Shown: positions 8,420 through 18,363 of the stretch, one piece after another
Numbering within the stretch: the stretch's first letter is position 1
Layout: every line of letters begins with the position of its first letter
Origin: Phytobacter diazotrophicus
GTDB lineage: Bacteria; Pseudomonadota; Gammaproteobacteria; Enterobacterales; Enterobacteriaceae
Reading direction: 5' to 3'
Length of the DNA: 64,000 nt
NCBI GenBank assembly: GCA_004346725.1
Contig: SMDE01000016.1
Span: 59,107 to 123,106 of the forward strand
Position numbers and translations under genes: made by a program
Notes under the pieces: generated by a model
Database searches by the model: none
What the model was told of the DNA's origin: nothing
Seen by the model: only the letters and a program-made list of their open reading frames with translations

Positions 8420-9496
8420 ATGGCGAAAATGACGGCATTGAAAACCCATAATTTCTTTTTTATCGTTCTGTTGTTGCTGGTCAGTGTGGCGTTTTTTAGC
8501 CTGATCCAGCCGTACTATGCAGCCATTATCTGGGCTGTTATTCTGGCGCTTATTTTTTATCCGCTGCGGGTGAAATTATCCGCCTGGTTACGGGGGCGTG
8601 ACGGTATTGCTTCGTTGCTGACCGTACTGCTTATCTGCGTGTTGGTTTTTATTCCATTAATGATTATTGTTACGTCACTGATTGCGGAAATTAATGCGCT
8701 TTATCAACGGTTGCAAAATAACGCCACGGATTTACCACAACTCTTTACTGACAGTATTAGTTATCTGCCCGGCTGGGCGCAGGGATATTTACGTGAAAAT
8801 GACTTTGACTCTGTTGGTGCCATTCGCGAAACATTATCCGGTGTGGCGCTGAGCTCCGGGCGATATCTGGCGGGCAGCGCAGTGATTATTGGTAAAAATA
8901 CCCTGAGTATTACCGTCAGTTTCTGTCTGATGGTCTATCTGCTGTTCTTTTTACTGAAAGACGGCTCCCGGCTGGTTCGCAGAATATTTACGGCTATTCC
9001 GCTGACGGACAAAATCAAACGCCGCCTGTTCCATAAATTTGCCAGCGTCTCCCGCGCCACGGTGAAAGGGACACTGGTGGTAGCAATTGTGCAAGGGGCG
9101 CTGGGAGGCTTCGGCTTCTGGTTTTCCGGCATTAACGGCAGCCTGTTGTGGGGTTCGCTGATGGCATTCATGTCGCTGATCCCGGCGGTCGGTACGGCGC
9201 TTATCTGGGTTCCGGCGGCTATTTTTCTCTTCTCCACCGGGGAAATTATCACCGGTACAATGATGACGCTCTATTTTGTCGTGGTGGTCGGGCTGGCTGA
9301 TAATATCCTGCGACCATTATTAGTCGGCAAAGATACCCGAATGCCCGATTATTTAATTTTGCTGACTACGCTTGGCGGGTTGCAATTCTTTGGCATTAAC
9401 GGTTTTGTGCTGGGGCCAATGATTGCCGGGCTGTTTATTGCATCGTGGAATTTACTCGCCGAAGACCGTGCGCTGGCGATGAAATCGGAACAATAA
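8420..9496 (+). CDS. AI-2E family (PF01594) transporter-like membrane protein
   Basis: A 358-residue inner-membrane protein with the AI-2E exporter family pattern: paired N-terminal hydrophobic segments, a polar amphipathic middle (about 95-150), and a C-terminal half with further membrane segments and the conserved NILRPLLVGK motif. It sits where E. coli has tqsA beside mdtJI. Its sequence does not match TqsA as I remember it and looks closer to other family members such as YdiK, so no symbol is given. Substrates of this family are mostly unproven. Confidence 0.75.
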   Translation: MAKMTALKTHNFFFIVLLLLVSVAFFSLIQPYYAAIIWAVILALIFYPLRVKLSAWLRGRDGIASLLTVLLICVLVFIPLMIIVTSLIAEINALYQRLQNNATDLPQLFTDSISYLPGWAQGYLRENDFDSVGAIRETLSGVALSSGRYLAGSAVIIGKNTLSITVSFCLMVYLLFFLLKDGSRLVRRIFTAIPLTDKIKRRLFHKFASVSRATVKGTLVVAIVQGALGGFGFWFSGINGSLLWGSLMAFMSLIPAVGTALIWVPAAIFLFSTGEIITGTMMTLYFVVVVGLADNILRPLLVGKDTRMPDYLILLTTLGGLQFFGINGFVLGPMIAGLFIASWNLLAEDRALAMKSEQ

Positions 9497-9895
9497 TCTG
9501 TATTGCCGCCGCCGATATTTTTCACCGGCGGCTGTGATGCCATTTCCACAATTCTGGTGAGCACAGGTAAAGAAGTGAAAAGAATTTGAGGAAAAACAGG
9601 GGCTGTGGTAGAAATAGGGCGTGTTTTACTACTGAGGACAATCGTTCCGCCGCGATGAGAAGCAATGTGCGGATATTGTAATTTTATGGATAATTTGTTC
9701 AGGACGTTCATCTCTGGCTTTTCCCGTCTTACTTCTTCTGTCTTTCTGCTTTCCGGCGAACAACACTGGCGCTCGGCGCTATAGTCCTTTTCTCTCTGCT
9801 TAGGTTCGCGTAAATCACGCGACTTTCATTTTTTACGCACCGGGTTTTCCGTTAGGGAAGAACCCTGCAGGATTATATTCTCAAGCAGGAGAAGC
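9497..9895. other. Intergenic region with terminator-like hairpin upstream of mdtJ
   Basis: About 400 bases without a gene. A hairpin (GCCGCCG...CCGGCGGC) at about 9505-9533 may end the AI-2E family transcript, though no T-run follows. The stretch before 9896 is AT-rich with a purine-rich ribosome site (GCAGGAGAAGC) and should hold the mdtJI promoter. Confidence 0.45.
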
Positions 9896-10261
9896 ATGAT
9901 GATTTACTGGATATTATTAGCGCTGGCTATTGTGGCTGAAATAACCGGCACATTATCAATGAAGTGGGCAAGTGTGACCAACGGACACGCCGGTTTTATT
10001 CTGATGCTGGTGATGATTGCACTGTCATATATTTTATTATCATTCGCGGTTAAAAAGATTGCCCTCGGGGTGGCCTACGCCCTGTGGGAGGGGATCGGTA
10101 TTTTATTGATCACCCTGTTTAGCGTTGTGTTGTTTGATGAAGCACTCTCCCCGATGAAAATTGCCGGGCTGATGACGCTGGTGGTCGGGATTGTGCTTAT
10201 CAAATCGGGCACCCAGAAAGCGGCTAAGACGCCGCAGGAGCACCGCAATGCAACAGTTTGA
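9896..10261 (+). CDS. mdtJ: Spermidine export protein MdtJ (SMR family)
   Basis: 121 residues, the same length as E. coli MdtJ, and nearly identical in the core ([31 protein letters not shown]). It has four membrane helices and the essential Glu in helix 1 (residue 15) of small multidrug resistance proteins. MdtJ and MdtI form a heteromeric spermidine exporter in the inner membrane. The stop overlaps mdtI by 14 bases, so the two are made together. Note speG, the spermidine acetyltransferase gene, at 32.8 kb. Confidence 0.95.
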   Translation: MMIYWILLALAIVAEITGTLSMKWASVTNGHAGFILMLVMIALSYILLSFAVKKIALGVAYALWEGIGILLITLFSVVLFDEALSPMKIAGLMTLVVGIVLIKSGTQKAAKTPQEHRNATV

Positions 10262-10577
10262 GTGGGTTCACGGCGCCTGGCTGGCGGTGGCCATTGTGCT
10301 GGAGATCGTCGGCAATATTTTCCTTAAATTTTCAGCCGGTTTTCGCCATAAATTATATGGAATTGGCTCGCTGGTGGCGGTGCTTGGTGCTTTTGCTGCG
10401 CTGTCTCAGGCAGTAAAAGGGATAGATTTGTCAGTAGCTTACGCGCTCTGGGGTGGGTTCGGCATTGCCGCGACCCTTGCGGCGGGCTGGATCCTCTTCG
10501 GCCAGCGCCTGAATAATAAAGGCTGGATGGGGGTTATCTTACTGATTGTGGGTATGATACTAATAAAACTCGCCTGA
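10248..10577 (+). CDS. mdtI: Spermidine export protein MdtI (SMR family)
   Basis: 109 residues, matching E. coli MdtI in length and sequence, with four hydrophobic helices and the helix-1 glutamate (in AIVLEIVGN). It is the obligate partner of MdtJ. The ATG at 10248 lies inside mdtJ. An upstream in-frame extension to 10191 is rejected because it would lengthen the protein beyond the family size. Confidence 0.95.
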   Translation: MQQFEWVHGAWLAVAIVLEIVGNIFLKFSAGFRHKLYGIGSLVAVLGAFAALSQAVKGIDLSVAYALWGGFGIAATLAAGWILFGQRLNNKGWMGVILLIVGMILIKLA

Positions 10578-10687
10578 TGTGATCGCTGCCCGAATCAGAG
10601 GCAGCGAAATCCACCGACTGTATTACGCTTAGTTAACGGAAGTCCTCAACTGGCTGTTTTTCCTGTTAAGGATAGAGGGGGCAGTGC

Positions 10688-12850
10688 ATGTTGAACCCAT
10701 TTAGCTGGCGGAATATCCCGAATGCCAAAACCCTGTTCGTCATGATCTTCCTGGCAGGGATTGGGCTTATTTTTTCTATCGTTGCGCTGCTCTACCTTTC
10801 GTTGCATCTGATCAGTAGTAAAGCCAACGAAATTGATGAGCACCGCACCGTACTGTCCGTGCAGGGGGCGATTCAGACCTCGGTAAATCGCGTGCGCTCG
10901 CTGGTCATTGATAACGCCGTCTGGGATGACGCGGTGCGGGAAGCGTATCGCCCACAGCTTGATACCCAATGGCTCTACAAAACCTGGGGTGAGGGATTTA
11001 AAGTCAATAATCTCTATGATGGCACCTTTATTCTTGATGAAAACTTCAACGTCTTATGGGGAGCGTTTCACAGCGCCACATTTACGGAACATTCGCTCGA
11101 TTTTTTTGGCAAGGGTTTACAGGCGCTCATCCGTAATAATTCGGCTTCACTGATTTCCAGTAACGACATTTATGCCGGGATTACCCGTACCCGCAGCGGC
11201 ACCGCATTTATAGGGATAGGCCTTATCCGCCCGATGGTGGGTAATTTAGCGGTTAATGATAATACCCGGCGTTATCTGGTGATTACCCGCCACCTGAATA
11301 CACAAATCCTTAAAGAGCTGGGCGATACCTTCCAGATAGCCGATTTAGCGTTCACGGAGCAGAAGCCGGATGAATTCGCCGTGCCGCTGGAAAGTTCGGC
11401 GGGGGAGGTGCTGGGCTGGTTAGACTGGTCACGGCGCCTGCCGGGCGCGGAAGCTGCCGAGGCGGCCTCTGCTAATATTCGTCAAATCGCCCTGCTGGCA
11501 TCGGGATTGATCCTCCTGTTTATTCTCCTGAGCAGCGCCGGGTTGTATAAGCTGGCGAAAGGGGAAAATATTGCCCGTCGGATTGCCTTAACCGACTGGC
11601 TGAGCCACCTGCCTAATCGCCGCGCCCTGATTGAACATCTCGATAAACTCGCCGCGCGGGGCGACACCAGTATGATGAGCGTCGCCTTTGTCGATCTTGA
11701 TGGGTTCAAGGATGTGAACGACATTTACGGGCATGACGTGGGGGACCGCCTGATCAGAACCATCGCCCAGACGTTACGGGAGAAAGTGCCGACGCAGGGG
11801 ATGCTGGCGCGGATGGGGGGCGATGAGTTTGCCATGACCATTGGCGGCCCCTGGGCAGAGGAGCAGACCGCGAGATTTGCCGGGCACGTGCTGGCGTATC
11901 TGAATAACCCCATCCAGGTGGGAGAGCGGACGATCCATATTGGAGCCAGTATTGGCATCGCCAGCGGCACGCTGGTGGAGTGCACCAGTACTGAGCTTTT
12001 CCGCCGTGCCGATATCGCCATGTACCATTCAAAAAGTATCGGCAAAGGGCGCATCACGCATTACGATGCGGCGCTGAACAGTGCTCGCGAGCGGCAGTTG
12101 CTGATTGAAAATGATATCCGTAACGGTATGGAACGCGATGAATTCGATGTCTGGTATCAGCCCATTGTGGATGCGCGTAGCCTGGCGATGGTTGGCGTCG
12201 AAGCACTTGTCCGCTGGCCGCGCCGCCCGGGTGGCGAACTTAAACCCGATGATTTTATTGTGATTGCGGAAACCAGTGGCCTGATTTACGAACTGGGGCA
12301 ATTTGTTCTGCGTCGTGCCTGTAACGATCTGCAGGCGTATAGCGATTTAAAATTGTCGGTAAATATCTCCCCGGCGCAATTTCGCGACCCGGATTTTGAA
12401 GATAAGGTGGCGAAGGTGCTGAAAAGTACGCGCTTCCCGCCAGCACGTCTGCAACTGGAAGTGACCGAAACCTATGTAGTGGAAAATCCGGAGCGCGCAC
12501 ATATCGCTATTACCACCCTGAAAGCGCTGGGCATGTCGGTCGCACTGGACGATTTTGGTACCGGATACTCCAGTATCGGCTACCTGAGACGCTTTAATTT
12601 TGAAACGATCAAAATTGATAAATCCCTGGCCGGGCTGGTAGATGATGATGAACAAGCCTCGGCGCTGGTGAGCGGCACAATTCGTATCGCCAGTGCGCTG
12701 GGAATGATGGTGGTGGCCGAAGGCGTGGAAAATGAAAAGCAGATGAAGATGCTACGATTGGCCGGTTGCGACCAGTTACAAGGCTACTGGTTTAGCGAAC
12801 CCATGCCGCTGGACGACATTTTGCATTTTCGTCATCTGCGGCAGGGCTGA
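10688..12850 (+). CDS. CHASE4-GGDEF-EAL membrane protein, cyclic-di-GMP turnover
   Basis: A 720-residue signalling protein. A membrane helix at about 15-38 precedes a periplasmic region of about 225 residues resembling CHASE4, then a second helix near 265-288, a GGDEF domain and an EAL domain. The GGDEF motif is intact (377-381), so diguanylate cyclase activity is possible. In the EAL domain, EAL (505-507) and DDFGTGYSS (from 621) are intact, so phosphodiesterase activity is likely. The ATG follows GAGGGGGC. It sits between mdtI and ydgD, where I recall no gene in E. coli K-12, so it is probably an accessory insertion. Confidence 0.85.
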   Translation: MLNPFSWRNIPNAKTLFVMIFLAGIGLIFSIVALLYLSLHLISSKANEIDEHRTVLSVQGAIQTSVNRVRSLVIDNAVWDDAVREAYRPQLDTQWLYKTWGEGFKVNNLYDGTFILDENFNVLWGAFHSATFTEHSLDFFGKGLQALIRNNSASLISSNDIYAGITRTRSGTAFIGIGLIRPMVGNLAVNDNTRRYLVITRHLNTQILKELGDTFQIADLAFTEQKPDEFAVPLESSAGEVLGWLDWSRRLPGAEAAEAASANIRQIALLASGLILLFILLSSAGLYKLAKGENIARRIALTDWLSHLPNRRALIEHLDKLAARGDTSMMSVAFVDLDGFKDVNDIYGHDVGDRLIRTIAQTLREKVPTQGMLARMGGDEFAMTIGGPWAEEQTARFAGHVLAYLNNPIQVGERTIHIGASIGIASGTLVECTSTELFRRADIAMYHSKSIGKGRITHYDAALNSARERQLLIENDIRNGMERDEFDVWYQPIVDARSLAMVGVEALVRWPRRPGGELKPDDFIVIAETSGLIYELGQFVLRRACNDLQAYSDLKLSVNISPAQFRDPDFEDKVAKVLKSTRFPPARLQLEVTETYVVENPERAHIAITTLKALGMSVALDDFGTGYSSIGYLRRFNFETIKIDKSLAGLVDDDEQASALVSGTIRIASALGMMVVAEGVENEKQMKMLRLAGCDQLQGYWFSEPMPLDDILHFRHLRQG

Positions 12851-12852
12851 TT

Positions 12853-13674
12853 TTACTCTTTTGCCAGCGCTTCGAGTTTGTCACGAAAACCGGTCACCGA
12901 AATGGCCCGGTTGTCGGCACGCCAGCGATCTTTGGCGGCCGGGGCTGAACTCTGGACCGCAATAAGCTGCCAGCCTTCGGCGGTTTTCAGCATCAACGGC
13001 GAGCCGCTGTCGCCGGGCAACGTATCACATTGATGAGACAGAACGCTGTTTTGCGCCCAGCCGGTAACAATGCAGTTTTCGTGGCTGTACAGCGTGTCCA
13101 GATGATCGGCCGGATAACCCGACTGCGTCACTTTGCGCTCTGCCACTTTTAGCGCATCCGTCAGCGCCGCTTTATCACCCACAAACAGCGGTAACGGCGT
13201 AATGCCGGATGGCGGGTTGCGCAGCACAACCAGCCCAAAATCCCAGGGTGCCGCGGATGACGGCACGATCCAGCCATCGCCATCGGGTTTCAACCTTTTA
13301 CCCAGCGACGGATCGACGCGCCCTTCGATGCCGTGGATTTCATAACGCCAGGTTCCTTTCTGCGAAACAAACCGCAGCGCTACCGCTTTATCCGGTTTGC
13401 CGTTCGGCGGCGTCAACAGACAATGCCCGGCGGTTAAGGCCAGGTGAGGCGAAATAAGCGTCGCGGTACATAAATTGCCGCTTGCTGTTTCCAGTTGCCC
13501 AATCGCATCCCAGGGGGAGCGGGTCGGAGTGGTCACGCGAACGCGATCATCATGACCAAAGAACAGCGTCTTGATCTGAGCCGCATCAATGGTGTCATCA
13601 TCACCATCGTCGGCATGTCCGTAAGCAGAAAAGAGAAAAAACGATCCCAGCAATAGCACAACGGTTTTTCGCAT
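12853..13674 (-). CDS. ydgD: YdgD, trypsin-like periplasmic serine protease
   Basis: 273 residues with a Sec signal peptide ([21 protein letters not shown]). The S1 catalytic triad is visible: His in LTAGHC, Asp in WDFGLVVL and Ser in LPGDSGSPL. The cysteines around the active site suggest disulfides. It converges tail-to-tail on the GGDEF-EAL gene with two bases between stops. The biological substrate of YdgD is not established. Confidence 0.9.
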   Translation of the reverse strand: MRKTVVLLLGSFFLFSAYGHADDGDDDTIDAAQIKTLFFGHDDRVRVTTPTRSPWDAIGQLETASGNLCTATLISPHLALTAGHCLLTPPNGKPDKAVALRFVSQKGTWRYEIHGIEGRVDPSLGKRLKPDGDGWIVPSSAAPWDFGLVVLRNPPSGITPLPLFVGDKAALTDALKVAERKVTQSGYPADHLDTLYSHENCIVTGWAQNSVLSHQCDTLPGDSGSPLMLKTAEGWQLIAVQSSAPAAKDRWRADNRAISVTGFRDKLEALAKE

Positions 13675-13775
13675 ATCACACTCTGGTGGGGTAATTATGA
13701 TTATTAAATGTGAACCCAGGTTTATAAACTATAGACGGGGCGAGAAAAAAGTGGGAGTAAAATCAGCGTGCTACA

Positions 13776-13859
13776 TCAGGAAAGAAAAAGCCGAAGGGCA
13801 ATGAGCGCGCAGACAATCAGCATTAACAGGATGAACTCGAAACGATAACGTCGCAGCAT
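13776..13859 (-). CDS. ydgU: YdgU small membrane protein
   Basis: A 27-codon gene beginning MLRRYRFEF and continuing as one hydrophobic helix, with a strong ribosome site (GGAGG) before the ATG. It matches the small protein YdgU found between asr and ydgD in E. coli. It is probably an inner-membrane peptide and may be co-transcribed with asr. Function unknown. Confidence 0.75.
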   Translation of the reverse strand: MLRRYRFEFILLMLIVCALIALRLFLS

Positions 13860-13950
13860 AGGCCCTCCAGAGAAAAACGGCGCTTCACCTCAGGGTTCAG
13901 CGCCGACGATTTACTCAGCCTGTACAGCAGGCGGGGTATTACACGGTAAC

Positions 13951-14352
13951 TTATGCAGCCGGTTGAGCAGCTGGTTTAGTTGCAGTGTGTTTTACGTGTT
14001 TTTTATGGTGTTTTTTAGCAGCCTGAGCTTTCTGCTCTACAGCCGGTTTAGCCGCTGCTTTTTTGTGGTGTTTTTTCTTAGCAGCCTGAGCTTTCTGCTC
14101 TACAGCTGGTTTAGCTGCTGCTTTTTTGTGGTGTTTTTTCTTAGCGGCCTGAGCTTTCTGTGCAACGGTTTTTTTCTTGTGAACTTTTTTCGCATGCGTG
14201 GTTTTAGCCGGGGCAGCAGCAGGTGCAGCGGCCGGAGCAGCAGTAGTGGTGGTGGTAGCCGGAGCTGCAGTTGTGGCTGCGGTATCAGCAGCGAACGCAA
14301 CAGAAGACAGACCCATAGCAGCGGCAACAACCAGAGCTAATACTTTTTTCAT
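13951..14352 (-). CDS. asr: Acid shock protein Asr
   Basis: 133 residues from the ATG at 14352, which follows GAGGATATC. There is a signal peptide ending AFA-AD, an Ala/Thr/Pro-rich segment, then lysine-histidine repeats ([21 protein letters not shown], about three units). Asr is a periplasmic, very basic protein induced by external acid, thought to sequester protons or chaperone other proteins. E. coli Asr is about 102 residues, so this copy has extra repeats. An RstA box lies upstream. Confidence 0.92.
   Translation of the reverse strand: MKKVLALVVAAAMGLSSVAFAADTAATTAAPATTTTTAAPAAAPAAAPAKTTHAKKVHKKKTVAQKAQAAKKKHHKKAAAKPAVEQKAQAAKKKHHKKAAAKPAVEQKAQAAKKHHKKHVKHTATKPAAQPAA
13985..14170. repeat. 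Tandem coding repeats inside asr
   Basis: Three near-identical units of about 63 bases encode the [20 protein letters not shown] blocks of Asr. Near identity at DNA level suggests recent duplication by recombination or slippage, and copy number is likely to vary between strains. Confidence 0.7.
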
Positions 14353-14457
14353 TCTGATATCCTCGAATTTGGTTTCATTGTTCAACCCCACTGCGGGGCC
14401 GTTGAAGAGACTATACCGACAGCGATGATCTCTTTCCGTGAGTGATTGGTTTCGGCG

Positions 14458-14471
14458 TGTAACGGGATGTA
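14458..14471 (-). promoter_or_regulatory. Probable RstA box upstream of asr
   Basis: Read on the minus strand the site is TACATCCCGTTACA, one mismatch from the RstA consensus TACATNTNGTTACA. It lies about 106 bases upstream of the asr start. RstA, of the RstB/RstA system, is known to activate asr in acid. Confidence 0.65.
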
Positions 14472-14651
14472 CAAACGAGGCGGGGGGCGCAGAACGTAGT
14501 CTTTGTTAGATGATGAAAGTGTTTATTTTCAGAGGGTTAGTTTTATTGTTATCAGTTGATCGAGGTACACCCGCAAGGTGGACGTCATCGTTATTGTACG
14601 AATAAAGCCAGAAAGGGGGCTGAAAGCCAGTACAGAGCCCCCCGGCATGAT

Positions 14652-15122
14652 TCAAAGCAATTTATTCATGTTAAAGCCGGTGACCTGGTAGCCATTGGCT
14701 TCATAGACTTTTTTGGCATGCGCATTTTCGGCGGCGACGCGTAATTTGATTTGCCGGATACCTTCGCCTGCCAGCAGAGCCTCCAGACTTTGCATCGCGC
14801 GGCTACCGAGCCCTTTACCGCGAAACGCGGGCAGGAGGTAAAAGTCATAAATAAATGCCGATTGATCCTCCCCATTCGCCCGGTACCATAAATAGCCAAT
14901 CAGCACTTCGCTGCCGTTATCTGTATGCACGATGCTTTTCAGGCTTTGACCTTGCGTTTGCACACCGTCGGGCAGGCTGGTGGCAATTTCCCGTTTTGCC
15001 TGCGCCAACGCCGCATCCTGGGAGAGGTGATAATTAGCGGCAATCTCCGCAGCATAGTCGGGAATAAAATAGGCCAGAAAGCCTGCGAATTCCGTTTCAG
15101 ACATGGGGTGAAGCACAACCAT
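14652..15122 (-). CDS. GNAT-family N-acetyltransferase
   Basis: 156 residues. The C-terminal half holds the acetyl-CoA binding core (AFRGKGLGSRAM, near 100-112) and the typical ending with AENAHAKKVYEANGY. A longer frame reaches a TTG at 15137, but the ATG at 15122 with AAAGG upstream is preferred. The substrate cannot be predicted; many relatives act on small amines or protein N termini. It lies downstream of the M32 carboxypeptidase on the same strand and may share its transcript. Confidence 0.8.
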   Translation of the reverse strand: MVVLHPMSETEFAGFLAYFIPDYAAEIAANYHLSQDAALAQAKREIATSLPDGVQTQGQSLKSIVHTDNGSEVLIGYLWYRANGEDQSAFIYDFYLLPAFRGKGLGSRAMQSLEALLAGEGIRQIKLRVAAENAHAKKVYEANGYQVTGFNMNKLL

Positions 15123-15190
15123 ATTTTTGCCTTTCAAAGTGATGGGCTGGCACAGTTCAGCGCGCGGTGCGTGAACTGTGCCGGGGATGA

Positions 15191-16678
15191 TTACAAATAA
15201 CGCGCCGTTAAATGCTGGCGGAAATAGCGGCTGTTCAGCGCCTCGCCAGTGGCCTGTTCGATCAACTGCGAGGTGGAGAAACGGCTGCCGTGCTGCCAGA
15301 TATTCTGCCGCAGCCAGTCAAACAGTGCGGAAAAATCACCTTGCGCAATAGCTTCGTCCAGCCCTGGCAGGGCATTTCGCGCGGCCTGGAAAAGCTGAGC
15401 GGCATACATCGCACCAAGCGTATACGACGGGAAGTAGCCAAACCCGCCATCCGTCCAGTGGATATCCTGCATACAGCCGTTACGGTAGTTACCTTCGGTT
15501 GACAAGCCCAGCCATGCCTGCATTTTTTCATTCCACAGGGCGGGGATATCGTCCACCTCTATCTCGCCGTTAATCAATGCTCGCTCAATTTCATAACGCA
15601 GGATCACATGGGCCGGATAGCTAACTTCATCGGCATCGACGCGGATAAAGCCGGGTTTAACGCGCTGGTTCCAGGCGATGAAGTTACTTTCTTCAAACGC
15701 GGGTTGTGCGCCAAAATGTTGAATAATCGCGGGCAGCAGACGTTTCAGGAAGGCTTCGCTGCGGCCAAGTTGCATTTCAAAAAACAGACTTTGCGACTCA
15801 TGGATGGCGGTAGAACGCGCCAGCGCGACCGGCTGCCCCAGCCACTGACGCGGCAGGTTTTGCTCATAGCGGGCGTGCCCGGTTTCATGCACCACGCCAA
15901 ACAGCGCACTCAGCAGTTCATTTTCATCATAACGGGTGGTGATGCGGACATCTTCCGGCACGCCGCCGCAGAACGGATGCGCGCTGACGTCGAGACGCCC
16001 GGCGTTAAAATCGAAACCGAGTAGCGTCATGGCTTCCAGCCCCAGTTCGCGCTGGGTGGCGACCGGGAACGGGCCGACGGGGGCAATCAACGTTTCACGC
16101 GATTGCTTGTCAACCACGCGCTGCAGCAGGTCCGGGAGCCAGGATTTTAGATCGGCGAACAGGACGTCCAGACGGGCGCTGGTCATGTCCGGTTCGAAAA
16201 TATCCAGCAGCGCGTCATACGGCGAGCAGCCTTTTGCCTGGGCGCGGATCTTCGCCTCTTCGCGGCTGAGTTTTACCACCTCTTTCAGATTCGCGCTGAA
16301 CCCGGCCCAGTCATTTGCCGGACGCTGAGTGCGCCAGGCATGTTCGCACTTGCTGCCCGCCAGTGCTTTGGCCTCCACCAGTGATTCCGGCAGCAGCGCG
16401 GCCTGCTGGTACTGGCGCGTCATCTCGCGCAGGTTGGCCTGCTCCACATCATTAAGTTCTTCTTGTAGGGCATTGCGCAGCCAGTCACCCACCTTTTTGT
16501 CGGTCAGGATTTGGTGCTGTAGCACCCCCAGTTCAGCCAGCGCCTCACCACGGGCGGTGCTGCCCCCCGGCGGCATCATGGCGAACATGTCCCATCCGGC
16601 GATGGCGGAGAGGTGCTGAAAACGGCTCAGGCGCGTGAAGGTGCGGGTAAGGGATTGATAGTTTTGATTGTTATCCAT
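15191..16678 (-). CDS. M32-family metallocarboxypeptidase (Taq type)
   Basis: A 495-residue cytoplasmic zinc carboxypeptidase, full length for family M32. The zinc site HETGH is at residues 264-268 and the third ligand Glu is expected in the following IHESQSLFFE segment, which is present. M32 enzymes remove C-terminal residues with broad specificity and help recycle peptides. I do not recall it at this place in E. coli K-12, so it may be a lineage-specific gene between asr and ynfM. Confidence 0.9.
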   Translation of the reverse strand: MDNNQNYQSLTRTFTRLSRFQHLSAIAGWDMFAMMPPGGSTARGEALAELGVLQHQILTDKKVGDWLRNALQEELNDVEQANLREMTRQYQQAALLPESLVEAKALAGSKCEHAWRTQRPANDWAGFSANLKEVVKLSREEAKIRAQAKGCSPYDALLDIFEPDMTSARLDVLFADLKSWLPDLLQRVVDKQSRETLIAPVGPFPVATQRELGLEAMTLLGFDFNAGRLDVSAHPFCGGVPEDVRITTRYDENELLSALFGVVHETGHARYEQNLPRQWLGQPVALARSTAIHESQSLFFEMQLGRSEAFLKRLLPAIIQHFGAQPAFEESNFIAWNQRVKPGFIRVDADEVSYPAHVILRYEIERALINGEIEVDDIPALWNEKMQAWLGLSTEGNYRNGCMQDIHWTDGGFGYFPSYTLGAMYAAQLFQAARNALPGLDEAIAQGDFSALFDWLRQNIWQHGSRFSTSQLIEQATGEALNSRYFRQHLTARYL

Positions 16679-17004
16679 ATTGCCTCTGCAAGCGGGTTCG
16701 GAACGATATGAATGAGAGTACAGAGATTCAGGCGCTTATCAATGGACAAACAAGATTATTCGCCGGTTTATGGTGGGACATTACCAACTGAACCATAATG
16801 AAAAAGTCGCAGGTGATATACGTTGAATCAACCCTAAAGCCTAAATGATGAATCCCTTTGTGTGGATCATATTTGCTCTTATGGTGCTTGACGCGGTACG
16901 TGAACTTTTAGGGGCATCGTCGATACTGGGGATGTTCTGATCTGCCAGGGCACAGAGCAAAAGCCCCGAAAATAGACCGGGGCTCTATGTTAACTCGTAC
17001 CGCT
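16679..17004. other. Intergenic region between the M32 peptidase and ynfM
   Basis: About 330 bases. The left part should hold the promoter of the M32 gene. A hairpin at about 16963-16985 (AGCCCCG...CGGGGCT, followed by TTTTGCT on the minus strand) is a good intrinsic terminator for ynfM. Nothing else recognisable. Confidence 0.6.
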
Positions 17005-18255
17005 TTAGCGTAAGCGGCGATGCAGTCTGCTGCCGACAAATAACGCCAGTAACAGCATCAGCGCAATAAAGCCGCCCACACCGTTCCAGCCATAGTTATG
17101 CCAGAACACACCACCGAGCGTACCCGCAATACTTGAGCCCAGATAATAGCTGAATAAATACAGCGATGAAGCCTGCCCTTTGGCGCGGCGCGCGCGTGGG
17201 CCAATCCAGCTACTGGCGACGGAGTGGGAAGCAAAGAAACCGGCAGTAAAAAGCAGCATACCGATAAAGATCGCCCACAGTGAAGGAAGTAACGTTAATA
17301 AAAGACCGGAAAGCATAATTGCAATCGAGGCGACCATCACCGGCCCACGACCATATTTGGCGGTCATTGCTCCGGCGCGTGGCGAACTCCAGGTGCCGGT
17401 TAAATAGGCGACGGAAAGTAACCCCACCACCGCCTGGCTTAAAAACCACGGCGACTGCATTAACCGATAACCAATGTAATTAAACAGGGTAACGAACGAG
17501 CCCATTAACAGGAAACCCTCAAGGAATAATAAGGGCAATCCTTTATCGCGCCAGTGCAGGCGAAAATTAATGAACAGGGTGCGCGGGCGTAGCGAACTCG
17601 GACGGAAATGACGAGATTCCGGCAAAATACGCCAGAACATTAACGCGGAAGCCAGTGCAAAACAGCCAATTGCCGCCAGCGCGATACGCCAGTTAAAAAA
17701 ATCAGTGAACACGCCGCTAATAAGGCGTCCGCTCATGCCGCCAATCGAGTTACCGCTAATGTACAGCCCCATGGAAAAGGCGACAAAGCTGGGGTGGATC
17801 TCTTCACTAAGGTAGGTCATGCCCACGGCGGCAACTCCGCTCAGTGACAGCCCAATCAGGGCACGCATGATCAGAATGCCGTGCCAACTGGTCATCAGCG
17901 TTGAAAGCAGCGTACAGCATGAGGCCAGCAACAATGCCGTCACCATCACTTTCTTACGGCCAACCGCATCTGATAACGGTCCGGTAAATAACAGACCGAT
18001 AGCCAGCATGGCGGTAGAGATAGAGAGTGAAATACTGCTGTTTGCCGGGGAGACGCCGAACTCCTGCGACAGCACCGGCAAAATAGGCTGTACACAATAA
18101 AGCAGGGCGAAGGTAGCCAGTCCGGCGGAGAAGAGCGCCAGGGTGACGCGCATAAATTGGGGGGTACCACGTTTAATAAATTGTGTCGGCAAAGAACGAT
18201 TATTTTCATCAACACCACTTGCCGGAAGAGTGTCAACGGTAGTTGTACGGCTCAC
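17005..18255 (-). CDS. ynfM: YnfM, MFS efflux transporter
   Basis: 416 residues with about 12 hydrophobic segments and the MFS loop motif (GPLSDAVGRKKVM) between helices 2 and 3. Length and position, divergent from the LysR gene ynfL, match E. coli ynfM. It belongs to the drug:H+ antiporter type, and E. coli YnfM has been linked to arabinose or drug export; the physiological substrate is not settled. Expression is probably controlled by YnfL from the shared intergenic region. Confidence 0.88.
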   Translation of the reverse strand: MSRTTTVDTLPASGVDENNRSLPTQFIKRGTPQFMRVTLALFSAGLATFALLYCVQPILPVLSQEFGVSPANSSISLSISTAMLAIGLLFTGPLSDAVGRKKVMVTALLLASCCTLLSTLMTSWHGILIMRALIGLSLSGVAAVGMTYLSEEIHPSFVAFSMGLYISGNSIGGMSGRLISGVFTDFFNWRIALAAIGCFALASALMFWRILPESRHFRPSSLRPRTLFINFRLHWRDKGLPLLFLEGFLLMGSFVTLFNYIGYRLMQSPWFLSQAVVGLLSVAYLTGTWSSPRAGAMTAKYGRGPVMVASIAIMLSGLLLTLLPSLWAIFIGMLLFTAGFFASHSVASSWIGPRARRAKGQASSLYLFSYYLGSSIAGTLGGVFWHNYGWNGVGGFIALMLLLALFVGSRLHRRLR

Positions 18256-18363
18256 TTGAAATCCTTAAGTTTACATCCCGGTCAGGCGGGGATGTATTTA
18301 AGGGTATGAAACGGTCATTGTTCTGTCTAATATATTAATAATCTCAAATGATATGTTTAAAAT

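Noticed and set aside
13963..14340. 125-codon frame antisense to asr
   Set aside because: Ser/Phe/Cys-rich repeat translation is the mirror of the asr Lys/His repeats; asr itself has signal peptide, ribosome site and homology.
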